Shown: positions 1-7,181, numbered from the stretch's first letter. The stretch: DNA of 17,611 nucleotides from DASSHC01 sp035693105 (GCA_035693105.1 DASSHC010000130.1:1-17611), one strand, 5' to 3'. Made by a program: numbers and translations. Notes: generated by a model from the sequence alone, not told the origin.

Positions 1-1
1 T

Positions 2-1834
2 ACCACCCAGTTCCAGAGCCTGGCGGCTGGGGCGACGACCACCTGGGAGTTCGACTATACCTACACGCGCGACGGAACCTTCGACACCGTCGCGTCAGTC
101 GACACGACCAACGCCGTCAAGGAGACCAACGAGGACAACAACAGCAAGACGGTGACATTGACGGTCGATCCGCCGCTGTCGGACTTGATCGTGACGAACG
201 TCAGCATCAACCCCACCAACCCGATCGCGGGCCAGCAGGCTGTGGTGACGGTGACGGTGCAGAACGTCGGGCATCGGGCGACCGACGTCACCAACCCCGG
301 CGACTTCGTGGTGCAGTGGCGGCCGCAACCGCTGGCGCAGCCGCTGACGCAGCAGGTCAACGGCCCGCTCGCCGTGGGTGACACCGCGACGGTCACCTTC
401 GTCTACACCTATCCCTCGGGCGGCAGCTTCAACAGCACCGCCACGGTGGATGCCACCTTCAAGGTGCAGGAGGTCCACGAGGACAACAACACCGACACCT
501 TGCAAGTGCCGGTTTCCGATGCCACCATCGACCTTGAAGTGACCGATTTCAGCGTCAGCCCGGCCGCGCCGATTCAGGGCGATGACACCACCTTCAGCGT
601 GACCGTGCGCAACAACGGCAACACCGAGGCCGACAATTTCATCATCGAGGTCAACCCCGATGCCTTCGGCATCACCTCTCCGAGCAACCAAAGCGTGACC
701 CTCTTCATCTCGTCGCTGGCGGCGGGTGCGACCCAGACCTTCTCGATGCCCGCGTTCCAATACAAGGGCACCGGGTTCGTGCGCGCGATCGCCACGGTCG
801 ATGCCTCAAACAACGTCAGCGAGACGAATGAAGCAAACAACACCAAGCTGCTCAACCTGGCGGTGAGCGCCGGCGTCACCGATCTCCAGGTCACGGCGTT
901 TTCGCTGGCGACCGACCTCTGCGCGCAGTCCCTGCCGCCGAGCTGCTCCCCGATGAAGTTCTGGAAGGGGAGCGCGGTGACGGCCACGATCACGGTGCAG
1001 AACTTCGGCCGCTTCCCGGCCGGCAGCTTCGCCGTGCAGTGGCGGCCGGATAACACCAAGACCTCCGGCCCGAGCGTGCAGCTGGCGGGGCTGGCCGCCT
1101 TCGGCCATCCGGGCGATTCGGCCACCGTCACGGTGACCGGCACCTTCAGCTCGGACGGCACCTTCACGACCTCCGCCTTCGTCGATCCGTTCAATCAGGT
1201 GACCGAGCCGTGCGCCAACTGTGAGAACAACAACGAGTCGTCGACGTTGACGCTCACGGTGCTGCCGCGCGATCTCTCGCTCAACGTCACGGTCACCGAC
1301 TTCAACGTGTTGAGCTCCGACCTGGATGACGGCCCACTCCGCGGCGATGGTGACTGGAACATGTGGCTCCTCGTGCTCGCGAAGGACCAGACCTGCCATT
1401 TCTCCTTCGGGCCTGTCGACAAGGACATCAAAGGCTTCACCTGCCCGTTCCACTTCTTCGGCCCCGACGGCGCGGAAGACTTCCCGAATCCTGGCTGGTC
1501 TGCCAGCGTGACGCTGGCCGAAAATGCCCCGTTGCTCTTCGGCATCTTCGGCGTCGAGGATGATCTGCCGACCGGCGTGGACAAGCCGGGCGCCGCCTTC
1601 AAGTTCTTCCTGCCGGGCGACTTCAGCACCGGCGGCACCTTCCTGTTGAAGGGGCAGAAAGGCGACGGCCGCTGCAACAACGGCGAGTGCTTCGACGCGA
1701 CCGTGCAGGTGACAATCACCGCCGGGCCGCCGCCACCGGCCAAGGTGGGCGCGATCGTGCCAAGCATGAGGATGTTCGACGCCCTGCGTCAGTTCAACGA
1801 CGCGGCCGACTCGTTCAACCAGATCACGCCGTAA
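2..1834 (+). CDS. Multi-CARDB-domain secreted-type protein, 5' end outside the window
   Basis: The reading frame is already open at base 2 and encodes CARDB-like sequence there, so the start lies upstream; GTG or ATG codons near 150 are internal. I see one partial and three full CARDB-type beta-sandwich repeats (about 2-166, 170-517, 527-865 and 877-1264). Each has a Leu/Val-rich opening strand, a central Gly/Ala-G-Thr segment and an Asn-rich closing strand (EDNN, ETNEANNT, CENNNESS). CARDB domains are known as extracellular adhesion or spacer modules. A different C-terminal region follows (about 1270-1729), rich in Asp, Phe and Gly with several Cys residues (RCNNGEC and others), which I do not recognise. 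A Pro-rich linker and a short amphipathic helix end the protein. There is no LPXTG motif or terminal membrane segment. The Cys pairs and Thr/Asn-rich composition suggest export. The signal peptide cannot be checked here. Confidence 0.85.
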   Translation, partial: TTQFQSLAAGATTTWEFDYTYTRDGTFDTVASVDTTNAVKETNEDNNSKTVTLTVDPPLSDLIVTNVSINPTNPIAGQQAVVTVTVQNVGHRATDVTNPGDFVVQWRPQPLAQPLTQQVNGPLAVGDTATVTFVYTYPSGGSFNSTATVDATFKVQEVHEDNNTDTLQVPVSDATIDLEVTDFSVSPAAPIQGDDTTFSVTVRNNGNTEADNFIIEVNPDAFGITSPSNQSVTLFISSLAAGATQTFSMPAFQYKGTGFVRAIATVDASNNVSETNEANNTKLLNLAVSAGVTDLQVTAFSLATDLCAQSLPPSCSPMKFWKGSAVTATITVQNFGRFPAGSFAVQWRPDNTKTSGPSVQLAGLAAFGHPGDSATVTVTGTFSSDGTFTTSAFVDPFNQVTEPCANCENNNESSTLTLTVLPRDLSLNVTVTDFNVLSSDLDDGPLRGDGDWNMWLLVLAKDQTCHFSFGPVDKDIKGFTCPFHFFGPDGAEDFPNPGWSASVTLAENAPLLFGIFGVEDDLPTGVDKPGAAFKFFLPGDFSTGGTFLLKGQKGDGRCNNGECFDATVQVTITAGPPPPAKVGAIVPSMRMFDALRQFNDAADSFNQITP

Positions 1835-1870
1835 GGGAGACGCCCAAGCGGCTCAAGCCGCCAGCCACTG

Positions 1871-1911
1871 CCCTGGTCCGGGGGTTCCGTCCCCCGGGCC
1901 AGGGTCTTTTT
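1871..1911 (+). terminator. Rho-independent terminator of the CARDB gene
   Basis: CCCTGGTCCGGGGG (1871-1884) pairs with CCCCCGGGCCAGGG (1891-1904) as a 14-bp stem with a single G-U wobble. The loop is six nucleotides (TTCCGT) and the stem is followed at once by TCTTTTT. It lies 37 nt after the CARDB stop codon. Confidence 0.93.
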
Positions 1912-1959
1912 GCGGGACGGCAATACGACTTCCTGGGAGCGTGAGCGTTTGGTGAGGGC

Positions 1960-1987
1960 GGATCCCTCCACTTCGGTCGGGATGACA
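1960..1987 (-). repeat. Dispersed GTCATCC-type repeat copy
   Basis: This 28-nt segment has the same outer parts as 17579-17606: GGATCCCTC at its left end and GGGATGACA at its right end, with a different 10-nt middle (CACTTCGGTC here, GGCTGCGCTC there). The shared ends at two sites more than 15 kb apart mark one dispersed repeat family. Strand is arbitrary. Confidence 0.75.
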
Positions 1988-2040
1988 GCGCCAACGCGGG
2001 GTGGACGACATTGATTGTCGTCCGGTAGGCTGCTCCCTCT

Positions 2041-2055
2041 CCCTGTCATCCTGAG
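2041..2055 (+). repeat. Opposite-orientation arm of the GTCATCC repeat
   Basis: CCCTGTCATCCTGAG differs by one base from the 15-nt arm at 17372-17386 and is the reverse-complement type of the right end of the 1960-1987 copy. The two pieces form a degenerate inverted pair about 55 nt apart. Confidence 0.65.
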
Positions 2056-2135
2056 TAGACCGACCGCCGTCATTCGTCCGGTCGCGTGACCCCGTTGGTG
2101 GCTGCCCGGGCGCCTGCGTGCCGCCGAACGTGCGC

Positions 2136-2289
2136 GGCTGAAGCCACCGCGCTAAATCGTGACGGAAGCCTGCTGAAGCAGACTGGGAATTACGATGATT
2201 CTCAATCACACTATGACATCCGACGCATTCAGCCAGCAGACCTCAGCCTGTTTCAACAGGCTTCGTCTGCTAGCGCTGCGGCTTTAGCC
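2136..2289. repeat. Imperfect inverted repeat, arms of about 50 nt
   Basis: The left arm (2136-2187) and the reverse complement of the right arm (2241-2289) align over their length. They share GGCTnAAGCC, GCGCTA, GAAGCCTG-TGAA-CAG and a CTGnGG end, with small length differences. The spacer is 53 nt. No coding capacity, target-site duplication or transposase is seen, so this looks like a MITE-like or REP-like element, or two oppositely oriented copies of one dispersed repeat. Confidence 0.7.
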
Positions 2290-2491
2290 CGGCGCGGCAC
2301 GCGGCACGCGACTCCCAGCGGGGCCACCATAGTCCGGTCCAAATCAGACAAATGACGATGGTGGGACCACTGGGCTTGTCGAGGGATCCGTCCTCACCCG
2401 GCACCCAGCGTCGTCGATGGGCAGCGATCTCTCGTGCGGTCTCCCCTCTCGAACTGAGCCGTCCGGAGAAGGGCCGGGGATGACGTCCCGC

Positions 2492-3304
2492 CTACTCCGC
2501 CAGGAGGTCGTGGGCGGGCTTCGGGCCGGGGAGCGGGGCGCCGCGGGCCTGCTGGTAGTACTCCTGCTCCAGCAGACGCCGCCCCAGCTCGGGTGGTAGC
2601 GTGCGCATCATCTCGTTGTCGCCGAACTGGGTCTGGTGCGCCTGGAAGGCGGCCAGCTTCTGCTCGATGAAATCCCGCACGTCGATGACCGCGTCGACCG
2701 CGTCGTCGGGCAGGCCGAAGCGCTCGATGTCCAGCTCGCCCAGCCCGCCGAGGTCGACCCCAGCCGCGCGGGCCTCCTCCTGGAAGGCGCGCATCATCCC
2801 ACGCGGGAAGCCGGAGTAGAAGAGGCGCGCCGCGCGCAGGTCAGCGCCGGCCGCGTCGAAGGCGGCGGTCGTCAGCTCGTGAACGGTGATGTGGTCGGGG
2901 TGGCCGTAGCCGCCGGTCTGCTCGAAGGTCAGCACGGCCCGCGGCCGCAGCTCACGAAAGAGCGCGACCAGACGGCCGGCGGCCTCGGCGCGGTCGGCCT
3001 GCACGAGCGCGCGCGCGTCCTGGTTGCCGGGCGTGCCGGCCATCCCCGAGTCGCGGTAGTCGAGAAAGCGCACCTCGTGGATGCCGAGGATACGGGCGGA
3101 TTCGCGCAGTTCACCTTCACGCACCTCCGCCAACGTCTCCGGCGTGGCGCTGCCGGGCACGCGGATCTCGCCCAGCTCGCCGCGCGTGGCGCTCACCAGC
3201 ACCACACGGCAGGTGCGGGCGTACTTGGCCAGTGTGCCGCCGGCGCTGAAGACCTCGTCGTCGGGGTGCGCGTAGACGGCCATGATGGTGGGCTGCTCGC
3301 TCAC
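2492..3304 (-). CDS. PIG-L/LmbE-family zinc deacetylase
   Basis: The 270-residue product has the PIG-L signature AHPDDE at residues 12-17 and the second zinc motif GYGHPDH at 132-138, giving the expected His/Asp/Asp/His set. Members of this family remove N-acetyl groups from sugar conjugates such as GlcNAc-inositol, mycothiol intermediates or bacillithiol precursors. The substrate here cannot be told from sequence. I chose the GTG at 3304 because AAGGGA lies six nucleotides upstream. An in-frame GTG at 3319 is the alternative: it would overlap the upstream TGA stop as GTGA, a classic coupling arrangement, and add five residues. Either way it is co-transcribed with the rRNA methyltransferase gene just upstream. 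No signal peptide is visible, so it is probably cytoplasmic. Confidence 0.9.
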   Translation of the reverse strand: MSEQPTIMAVYAHPDDEVFSAGGTLAKYARTCRVVLVSATRGELGEIRVPGSATPETLAEVREGELRESARILGIHEVRFLDYRDSGMAGTPGNQDARALVQADRAEAAGRLVALFRELRPRAVLTFEQTGGYGHPDHITVHELTTAAFDAAGADLRAARLFYSGFPRGMMRAFQEEARAAGVDLGGLGELDIERFGLPDDAVDAVIDVRDFIEQKLAAFQAHQTQFGDNEMMRTLPPELGRRLLEQEYYQQARGAPLPGPKPAHDLLAE

Positions 3305-3315
3305 GGATGATCCCT

Positions 3316-4116
3316 TCACGTCGCCAAACGGGCCTGATTGAAGATCTCGTAGAGGACGATCCCGGTCGCCACCGCCAGGTTCAACGAGTCGCTGCGGCCG
3401 GCCATCGGAATCCGGACCAGCAGGTCACAGATGGCCAGCCCGTCGGGAGAAAGTCCCTGGCGCTCGCTCCCCAGCAGCAGCACCAGCGGCCGCTGGTAGG
3501 GGGCGCCGGCGTAATCGAGGGCGGCAGCCGGCGAGGCGCCGGCGACCTGGAGTCCGTGGCGGCCGGCCCAGGCGGCGAACGCGGCCAGTGTCGCCCGTAC
3601 CAGCGGCTGGGAGAAGACGGCGCCGGTGCTGGCGCGCACCGCCGTCGGATCGTAGGGGTCGGTGCTCGGCCCGAGCAGGATGACCCCGCCGGCGCCCACC
3701 GCCTCGGCGGTGCGCAGGATGGTGCCGAGGTTGCCGGGGTCGGCCACCGCCTCCAGCGCCAACCAGCAGAGCCCGGCGCGCGGGGCGATCTCGTCCAGCG
3801 CGGCCCAGCGCTGGCGCACCACCGCGGCTAGCCCCTGCGGGTGCTCCTTGAGCGACAGGCTGCGGAAGACCTCCGGGCTCACCTCCAGCACCGGCACGCC
3901 GCGCTCCGTGGCGTCCGCGACCAATTCGCGGGCGAAGGGGCTGCGCAGCAGCTCCGGCGCGACGATCAGCTCATCGAGCGGCGCGCCGAGCTGCACCGCC
4001 TCGGCCACCTGGCGCACCCCCTCGACGAAGAAGCAGCCCGCGCGCTCGCGCTCGCCGCGCAGGCGCAGCTTGCGGATGGCCTTGATCGTGGCGTTGCTCC
4101 GGCTGGTGATCGTCAT
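3316..4116 (-). CDS. TrmH/SpoU-family RNA 2'-O-methyltransferase
   Basis: This 266-residue SPOUT methyltransferase probably methylates a ribose 2'-OH in rRNA or tRNA using S-adenosylmethionine. An N-terminal RNA-binding (SpoU_sub_bind) region spans about residues 8-95, including CFFVEGVRQVAEA. The knotted catalytic domain carries motif 1 (DPGNLGTILRTAEAVGA, about 126-142), motif 2 (LLGSERQGLS, about 214-223) and motif 3 (IPMAGRSDSLNLAVA, about 236-250). The start at 4116 is supported by GGAGGT ten nucleotides upstream and by the family N-terminus. The frame stays open further upstream only as low-complexity sequence that overlaps the neighbouring gene. A weak -10-like TAGACT lies just before the ribosome site, so it may have its own promoter. 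It resembles the RlmB/TsnR branch, but the exact target is not determinable. Confidence 0.92.
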   Translation of the reverse strand: MTITSRSNATIKAIRKLRLRGERERAGCFFVEGVRQVAEAVQLGAPLDELIVAPELLRSPFARELVADATERGVPVLEVSPEVFRSLSLKEHPQGLAAVVRQRWAALDEIAPRAGLCWLALEAVADPGNLGTILRTAEAVGAGGVILLGPSTDPYDPTAVRASTGAVFSQPLVRATLAAFAAWAGRHGLQVAGASPAAALDYAGAPYQRPLVLLLGSERQGLSPDGLAICDLLVRIPMAGRSDSLNLAVATGIVLYEIFNQARLAT

Positions 4117-4192
4117 CGCCGCGCCCACCTCCGCGTTCCAGTCTACGCGAGCCGCGGGCAGCGCCGGAAGGGGCCAGATCCTTGAGTCCGCT

Positions 4193-5356
4193 CTATTTGA
4201 CATCCGGCGGCCAGCCGGGCTGACGTCCGAAGAGGCGATGCGGCTCGAAGCCGGTTGCAACCGGTACGATCGCGCCGCTGGCCGGATCAATGTCGAAGCG
4301 ATTGAACGGCAGCTCGATCTCCAGCGGGTGGCTGGCCCAGGGGTTCGCGATGAGCCAGGGCTGACCGCGCGCGATCGACCACGGCATGACGTCGAACGCG
4401 GCGAGCACCGCTGAGACGTCTCGGTATTCCACACCCTTGTTGGTCAACCAGAGACCGTTGGGGCTCTTCAGCCGCGACCGTCGAATCACCCGATCGCGCA
4501 GCATCTCCGGGTCTGTCCACGCGGCGCCGAATAGCCCCCGGAGCACCGCTTCCGGTCCGTGGCTCGGCCGATACGACATCAACGCGATGAGGAAGGACTG
4601 GTCGAACCGGCGGCCATATGCGCGCGACTTCCCACTCAGCCGCGTGCGAATGATACGGGCGTCGTCGACCGACCTGGTGCGGACGGGGTCGGCTTCGAGG
4701 TCGCGTCGGCCCGGCGGTTTCTCGATCGTCGCGCCGCGCGGGATCGGTCTGAAGATGAGCACCCAGCCGCTCTCTTGCCATTTGAACACGCTGTCAGGCG
4801 GTGACATCTGACTTGATTCCGATTCTGCTTCGAGGGTGCCCAACCAGGACTCGAGCGCTCGCGACAACCGTTGCAGCGGGAGCGCGGTCGACGCGATCTG
4901 GCGGGCGTCCACCGACAGGCGGAAGCGAGGCGACGAGACGCGACCGACGGCATCGCGCACGAGCGCGAGACGCGGGTCGTCGCGCGAATACTCCCACGGC
5001 TCGTAGATGGTCACGGCCTCGACGTAGATCACCGCCGTGCCCCGCTGCAGCCGGAAGTCGGGTCGATGGGTCGCGGCGGCGACCTCGGGATGCAGCTCGA
5101 TCCGGAAGCCCAACCGCCGAAACAGCTCGTGGAGATAGAGCTCCCAAAATGCTCCCAGGAAGCCGCGCCGATCGGTCCGCCGGAAGCGCGAGATCAGCGT
5201 CGGTTGCTCGTCCAGCGGATAGGCAGACAGCCATTCCGTAAGGATGTCGCGCACGCTCTGCCAGTATGCGCCCGCGGCGCTGTTCAAGAATGGGTAGAGC
5301 GGCTCACCGTGTTCGGGCGGGTTGCGGTTGCTCCGTTGGAAGTCGTCGAAGAGCAC
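4193..5356 (-). CDS. Uncharacterised protein with PD-(D/E)XK-nuclease-like N-terminal half
   Basis: The product has 387 residues. The GTG start at 5356 has AGAAGGA six nucleotides upstream. Residues 66-113 show a restriction-endonuclease-fold layout: a helix with GAFWELYLHELFRRLGF (Glu72, Glu77), a hydrophobic strand, RPDF with Asp100, then a strand ending YVEAVT with Glu113. The usual lysine of the D/ExK motif is not at its normal place (Ala-Val follows Glu113), so catalysis is uncertain. The C-terminal part (about 230-387) has a VSAVLAAFDVMPW stretch and an ANPWASHPL segment. From memory, this resembles a family of orphan proteins in high-GC bacteria with no assigned role. It lies 76 nt upstream of the rRNA methyltransferase on the same strand, without a partner gene of a defence system. 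Function is unknown; nuclease activity is only inferred. Confidence 0.82.
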   Translation of the reverse strand: MLFDDFQRSNRNPPEHGEPLYPFLNSAAGAYWQSVRDILTEWLSAYPLDEQPTLISRFRRTDRRGFLGAFWELYLHELFRRLGFRIELHPEVAAATHRPDFRLQRGTAVIYVEAVTIYEPWEYSRDDPRLALVRDAVGRVSSPRFRLSVDARQIASTALPLQRLSRALESWLGTLEAESESSQMSPPDSVFKWQESGWVLIFRPIPRGATIEKPPGRRDLEADPVRTRSVDDARIIRTRLSGKSRAYGRRFDQSFLIALMSYRPSHGPEAVLRGLFGAAWTDPEMLRDRVIRRSRLKSPNGLWLTNKGVEYRDVSAVLAAFDVMPWSIARGQPWLIANPWASHPLEIELPFNRFDIDPASGAIVPVATGFEPHRLFGRQPGWPPDVK

Positions 5357-5432
5357 TGTCGATCCTTCTTGCGTTCAAACCTGCGGGCCCTCGTCCCGCC
5401 GCTGTGGGCAGGCCGCTGTGTGCAGCCTTGCC

Positions 5433-5462
5433 TTGGCGGCGGCAGTACACCCTACCGATAGT
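5433..5462 (+). promoter_or_regulatory. Candidate promoter for the LLM oxidoreductase gene
   Basis: TTGGCG (5433-5438), an 18-nt spacer and GATAGT (5457-5462) give a weak sigma-70-like match. Three GTACA pentamers (5445, 5461 and 5467) surround the -10 element and could be operator half-sites. The region lies between divergent genes, so it may serve both directions. Confidence 0.3.
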
Positions 5463-5482
5463 ACAGGTACAGTGCCGAAACG

Positions 5483-5506
5483 CGCGCCAGCGAGTATGCT
5501 GGCGCG
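5483..5506 (+). promoter_or_regulatory. Perfect 9-bp hairpin in the LLM leader
   Basis: CGCGCCAGC (5483-5491) is the exact reverse complement of GCTGGCGCG (5498-5506), with loop GAGTAT. It lies 34 nt before the start codon and is not followed by a T-run. It could be an operator or a leader structure rather than a terminator. Confidence 0.45.
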
Positions 5507-5540
5507 GCCCAATCTGGGGCGGGGAGCGAAGGGAAACCGC

Positions 5541-6461
5541 ATGAAAGTCGGCGTCATCATGCCGCTGGGCGAGAGCCAGGCGATCGGCCGGCCGCCATCC
5601 TACGCGGAGCTGCGCGAGCTGGCGCTCCAGGCCGAGGAGTCCGGCTTCGACTCGGTCTGGGTCTACGACCACCTGATCTACCGCTTCCCGGAGCGGCCGC
5701 AGTTCGGCATCTGGGAGTGCTGGTCGATCCTGGCCGGGCTGGCCGAGGCGACCAAGCGGGTCGAGCTGGGCACCTTGGTCATGTGCGCGCTCTGGCGCAA
5801 TCCGGCGCTGCTGGCCAAGATGGCGGTCACGACCGACGAGGTCAGCGGCGGGCGCCTGATCCTCGGTCTGGGGGCCGGCTGGCACGAGCCGGAGTTCACC
5901 GCCTTCGGCTACCCCTTCGATCACCTGGGGGGGCGCTTCGCCGAGGCGTTGCAGATCATCGCCCCGCTGCTGAAGGAGGGGAAGGTCGACTTCCACGGTA
6001 AATACTTCAGTGCGCCCGAGTGCGAGCTGACCCCGCGCGGGCCGCGCCCGGGCGGTCCGCCGGTGCTGGTGGCCAGCAAGGGGCAGCAGATGATGCGCCT
6101 GACGGCCAGGTATGCCGACAAGTGGAACACCGCCTGGTACGGGCGGGCCAGCGCCATCGCCACGCGGCGGGCGGAAATGGAAGAAGCCTGCCGCGATGTC
6201 GGCCGCGACCCGCAATCGCTGGAGATCACGGTCGGCGTCAACGTCACCTTCGAGGAGCCGAGCGGCACGCCGACCACGCCGGTCGACCCGGATCGCATGC
6301 TGACCGGCACGGCCGACGACATCGCCGCCGCGCTGGGCGACTACGCCGCGGCCGGCGTCGGCCACGTCATCATCGGCCTGCCGCTCACCCAGGCGCCCAG
6401 CGACACCGCCAAGGGCATCGACGTGCTGGCGAAGGCGCTGCATACCTTCAAGCAGGGATAG
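5541..6461 (+). CDS. LLM-class flavin-dependent oxidoreductase
   Basis: This 306-residue protein has the TIM-barrel layout of bacterial luciferase-like monooxygenases, which use reduced FMN or coenzyme F420. Visible family landmarks are the N-terminal strand MKVGVIMPLG, then GFDSVWVYDHL (about 36-46), RVELGTLVM and RNPALLAKMAVTTDEVSGGR (about 87-113), the LGLGAGWHEPEFTAFGYPF segment, GRFAEALQII, and the C-terminal GVGHVIIGLPL strand. Length is typical for the single-subunit group. The start ATG has AAGGGA six nucleotides upstream; in-frame upstream extension is unsupported. Substrate is unknown. F420 use is plausible in Chloroflexota but cannot be decided here. The gene appears monocistronic, running toward the convergent DUF5684-like gene with a hairpin between them. 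Confidence 0.92.
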   Translation: MKVGVIMPLGESQAIGRPPSYAELRELALQAEESGFDSVWVYDHLIYRFPERPQFGIWECWSILAGLAEATKRVELGTLVMCALWRNPALLAKMAVTTDEVSGGRLILGLGAGWHEPEFTAFGYPFDHLGGRFAEALQIIAPLLKEGKVDFHGKYFSAPECELTPRGPRPGGPPVLVASKGQQMMRLTARYADKWNTAWYGRASAIATRRAEMEEACRDVGRDPQSLEITVGVNVTFEEPSGTPTTPVDPDRMLTGTADDIAAALGDYAAAGVGHVIIGLPLTQAPSDTAKGIDVLAKALHTFKQG

Positions 6462-6465
6462 CGCG

Positions 6466-6492
6466 ACGGGGCCGGTGACATACCGGCCCCGT
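6466..6492. terminator. Hairpin between convergent genes, probable bidirectional terminator
   Basis: ACGGGGCCGGT (6466-6476) pairs perfectly with ACCGGCCCCGT (6482-6492) across a five-base loop (GACAT). It sits five nucleotides after the LLM stop and 19 nt beyond the stop of the opposing gene. There is no T-run, so efficiency is uncertain. Confidence 0.6.
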
Positions 6493-6511
6493 GCTCGACC
6501 ACGCGGGAGAT

Positions 6512-6883
6512 TCAGATCGCGGGCGCGATGCGACCGGCGCCGCGGCCATCCGGGCCGAGATACTGGGCATCGCCGAAGGCCAGGATCGGGACGAAGATGA
6601 AATTCAGGAAGAACAGGCCGACGGCGAAGCCCGTGCCCTTGCCGAACGCCTTGGACAGGCCCGACGCGATCCAGACGAGCAGCACGATATCCGCGATCGG
6701 CACGAACGCCAGCAGCGTCCACCAGCCGGAGCGGCCGATCATGCGCAGCATCACGACCACGTTGTAGAAGGGGATGATCGACGCCCAGCCCGGCTGGCCC
6801 GCCTTCTGAAACATGATCCAGGCCGCCGCGATCTCGATGACGATGATCGCCAGATACACCAGTACGAGGATGGTATTGCCCAC
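6512..6883 (-). CDS. Small DUF5684-like integral membrane protein
   Basis: The 123-residue product is mostly membrane-spanning: residues about 4-25, a hydrophobic segment around 33-50, about 54-76 and about 85-104. The pattern FQKAGQPGWASIIPFYN, then GRSGWWTLLAFVPIADIV, then FGKGTGFAVGLFFLNFIFVPILAFGDAQYLG, matches what I know of the DUF5684 family, which has no established function. The GTG start has a near-perfect AAGGAGGT (6889-6896) five nucleotides upstream. It is transcribed alone, convergent with the LLM gene. Some databases mislabel similar proteins as signal peptidase I; no Ser-Lys catalytic dyad is visible here. Confidence 0.88.
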   Translation of the reverse strand: MGNTILVLVYLAIIVIEIAAAWIMFQKAGQPGWASIIPFYNVVVMLRMIGRSGWWTLLAFVPIADIVLLVWIASGLSKAFGKGTGFAVGLFFLNFIFVPILAFGDAQYLGPDGRGAGRIAPAI

Positions 6884-6943
6884 CCGCTACCTCCTTCGGC
6901 GCACGCCCGCGCGCCTCATGCGTGATTCCGTTATGCCGCCACC

Positions 6944-6964
6944 GGTATATGTACTGCTTATACC
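6944..6964. promoter_or_regulatory. Palindromic GGTATA-N9-TATACC site
   Basis: GGTATA (6944-6949) and TATACC (6959-6964) form a 21-nt dyad about 60-80 nt upstream of the DUF5684-like gene. Its AT-rich character stands out from the GC-rich surroundings and it contains -10-like TATA steps. It could be promoter plus operator; no regulator is identified. Confidence 0.3.
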
Positions 6965-7123
6965 ATGAACGGGGTCACGTCGGCAGTAGGACTCTCGTCC
7001 TGCTTGCGCAAAGCCGCCGGGGACTACCTGAGTCTCACGCAATTCGCTCGTGTCGCAAAAAATTCTCACCGATCGGAACCAGGTGGAAGCCGTCGCACGG
7101 CGAGGTCGAGCGGGACGGAACGG

Positions 7124-7129
7124 TATACT
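7124..7129 (+). promoter_or_regulatory. Candidate -10 box for the tRNA-Arg gene
   Basis: TATACT matches the sigma-70 -10 consensus at five of six positions and lies 52 nt before the tRNA 5' end. No good -35 hexamer is present 16-18 nt upstream, so the call is tentative. The rest of 6965-7181 shows no gene that I can support. Confidence 0.3.
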
Positions 7130-7181
7130 TGATTGGATCGGCCGGAATGCGCATCGGAGAGTACTCGGGCACGACCGGCAT

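Larger units (their letters stand above)
1835..2491. other. Gene-free stretch made of dispersed repeats
   Basis: No open frame here has a credible ribosome site or recognisable product. The stretch holds the CARDB terminator, two pieces of a GTCATCC-type dispersed repeat (1960-1987 and 2041-2055), a longer inverted repeat pair (2136-2289), a short tandem GGCACGC run near 2294-2308, and looser fragments (GAGGGATCC at 2381-2389, GGGGATGACGTCC at 2476-2488) that look like decayed copies. I see nothing else in it. Confidence 0.7.

Noticed and set aside
1..1264. Repeated CARDB units read as a tandem DNA repeat
   Set aside because: The similarity is at protein level only; the nucleotide sequences have diverged, so this is a domain repeat and not a DNA repeat.
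2136..2289. CRISPR-like array in the repeat-rich gap
   Set aside because: There are only two copies, in opposite orientation and imperfect, without regular spacers or cas genes.
2086..2355. Small plus-strand open frame in the gap before the PIG-L gene
   Set aside because: It runs through the inverted repeat pair, has no ribosome site, and the product is compositionally odd.
4117..4434. In-frame upstream extension of the TrmH/SpoU gene
   Set aside because: It overlaps the neighbouring gene, reads as Ser/Arg-rich non-family sequence, and the ATG at 4116 has a good ribosome site.
4193..5356. A new anti-phage defence operon built on the nuclease-like gene
   Set aside because: The adjoining genes are an rRNA methyltransferase and a deacetylase of common housekeeping types; nothing else in the window supports a defence island.
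5304..6722. Long minus-strand open frame opposite the LLM oxidoreductase gene
   Set aside because: It crosses three better-supported genes and an intergenic region, and its product is Arg/Gly/Asp-rich without any family signature.
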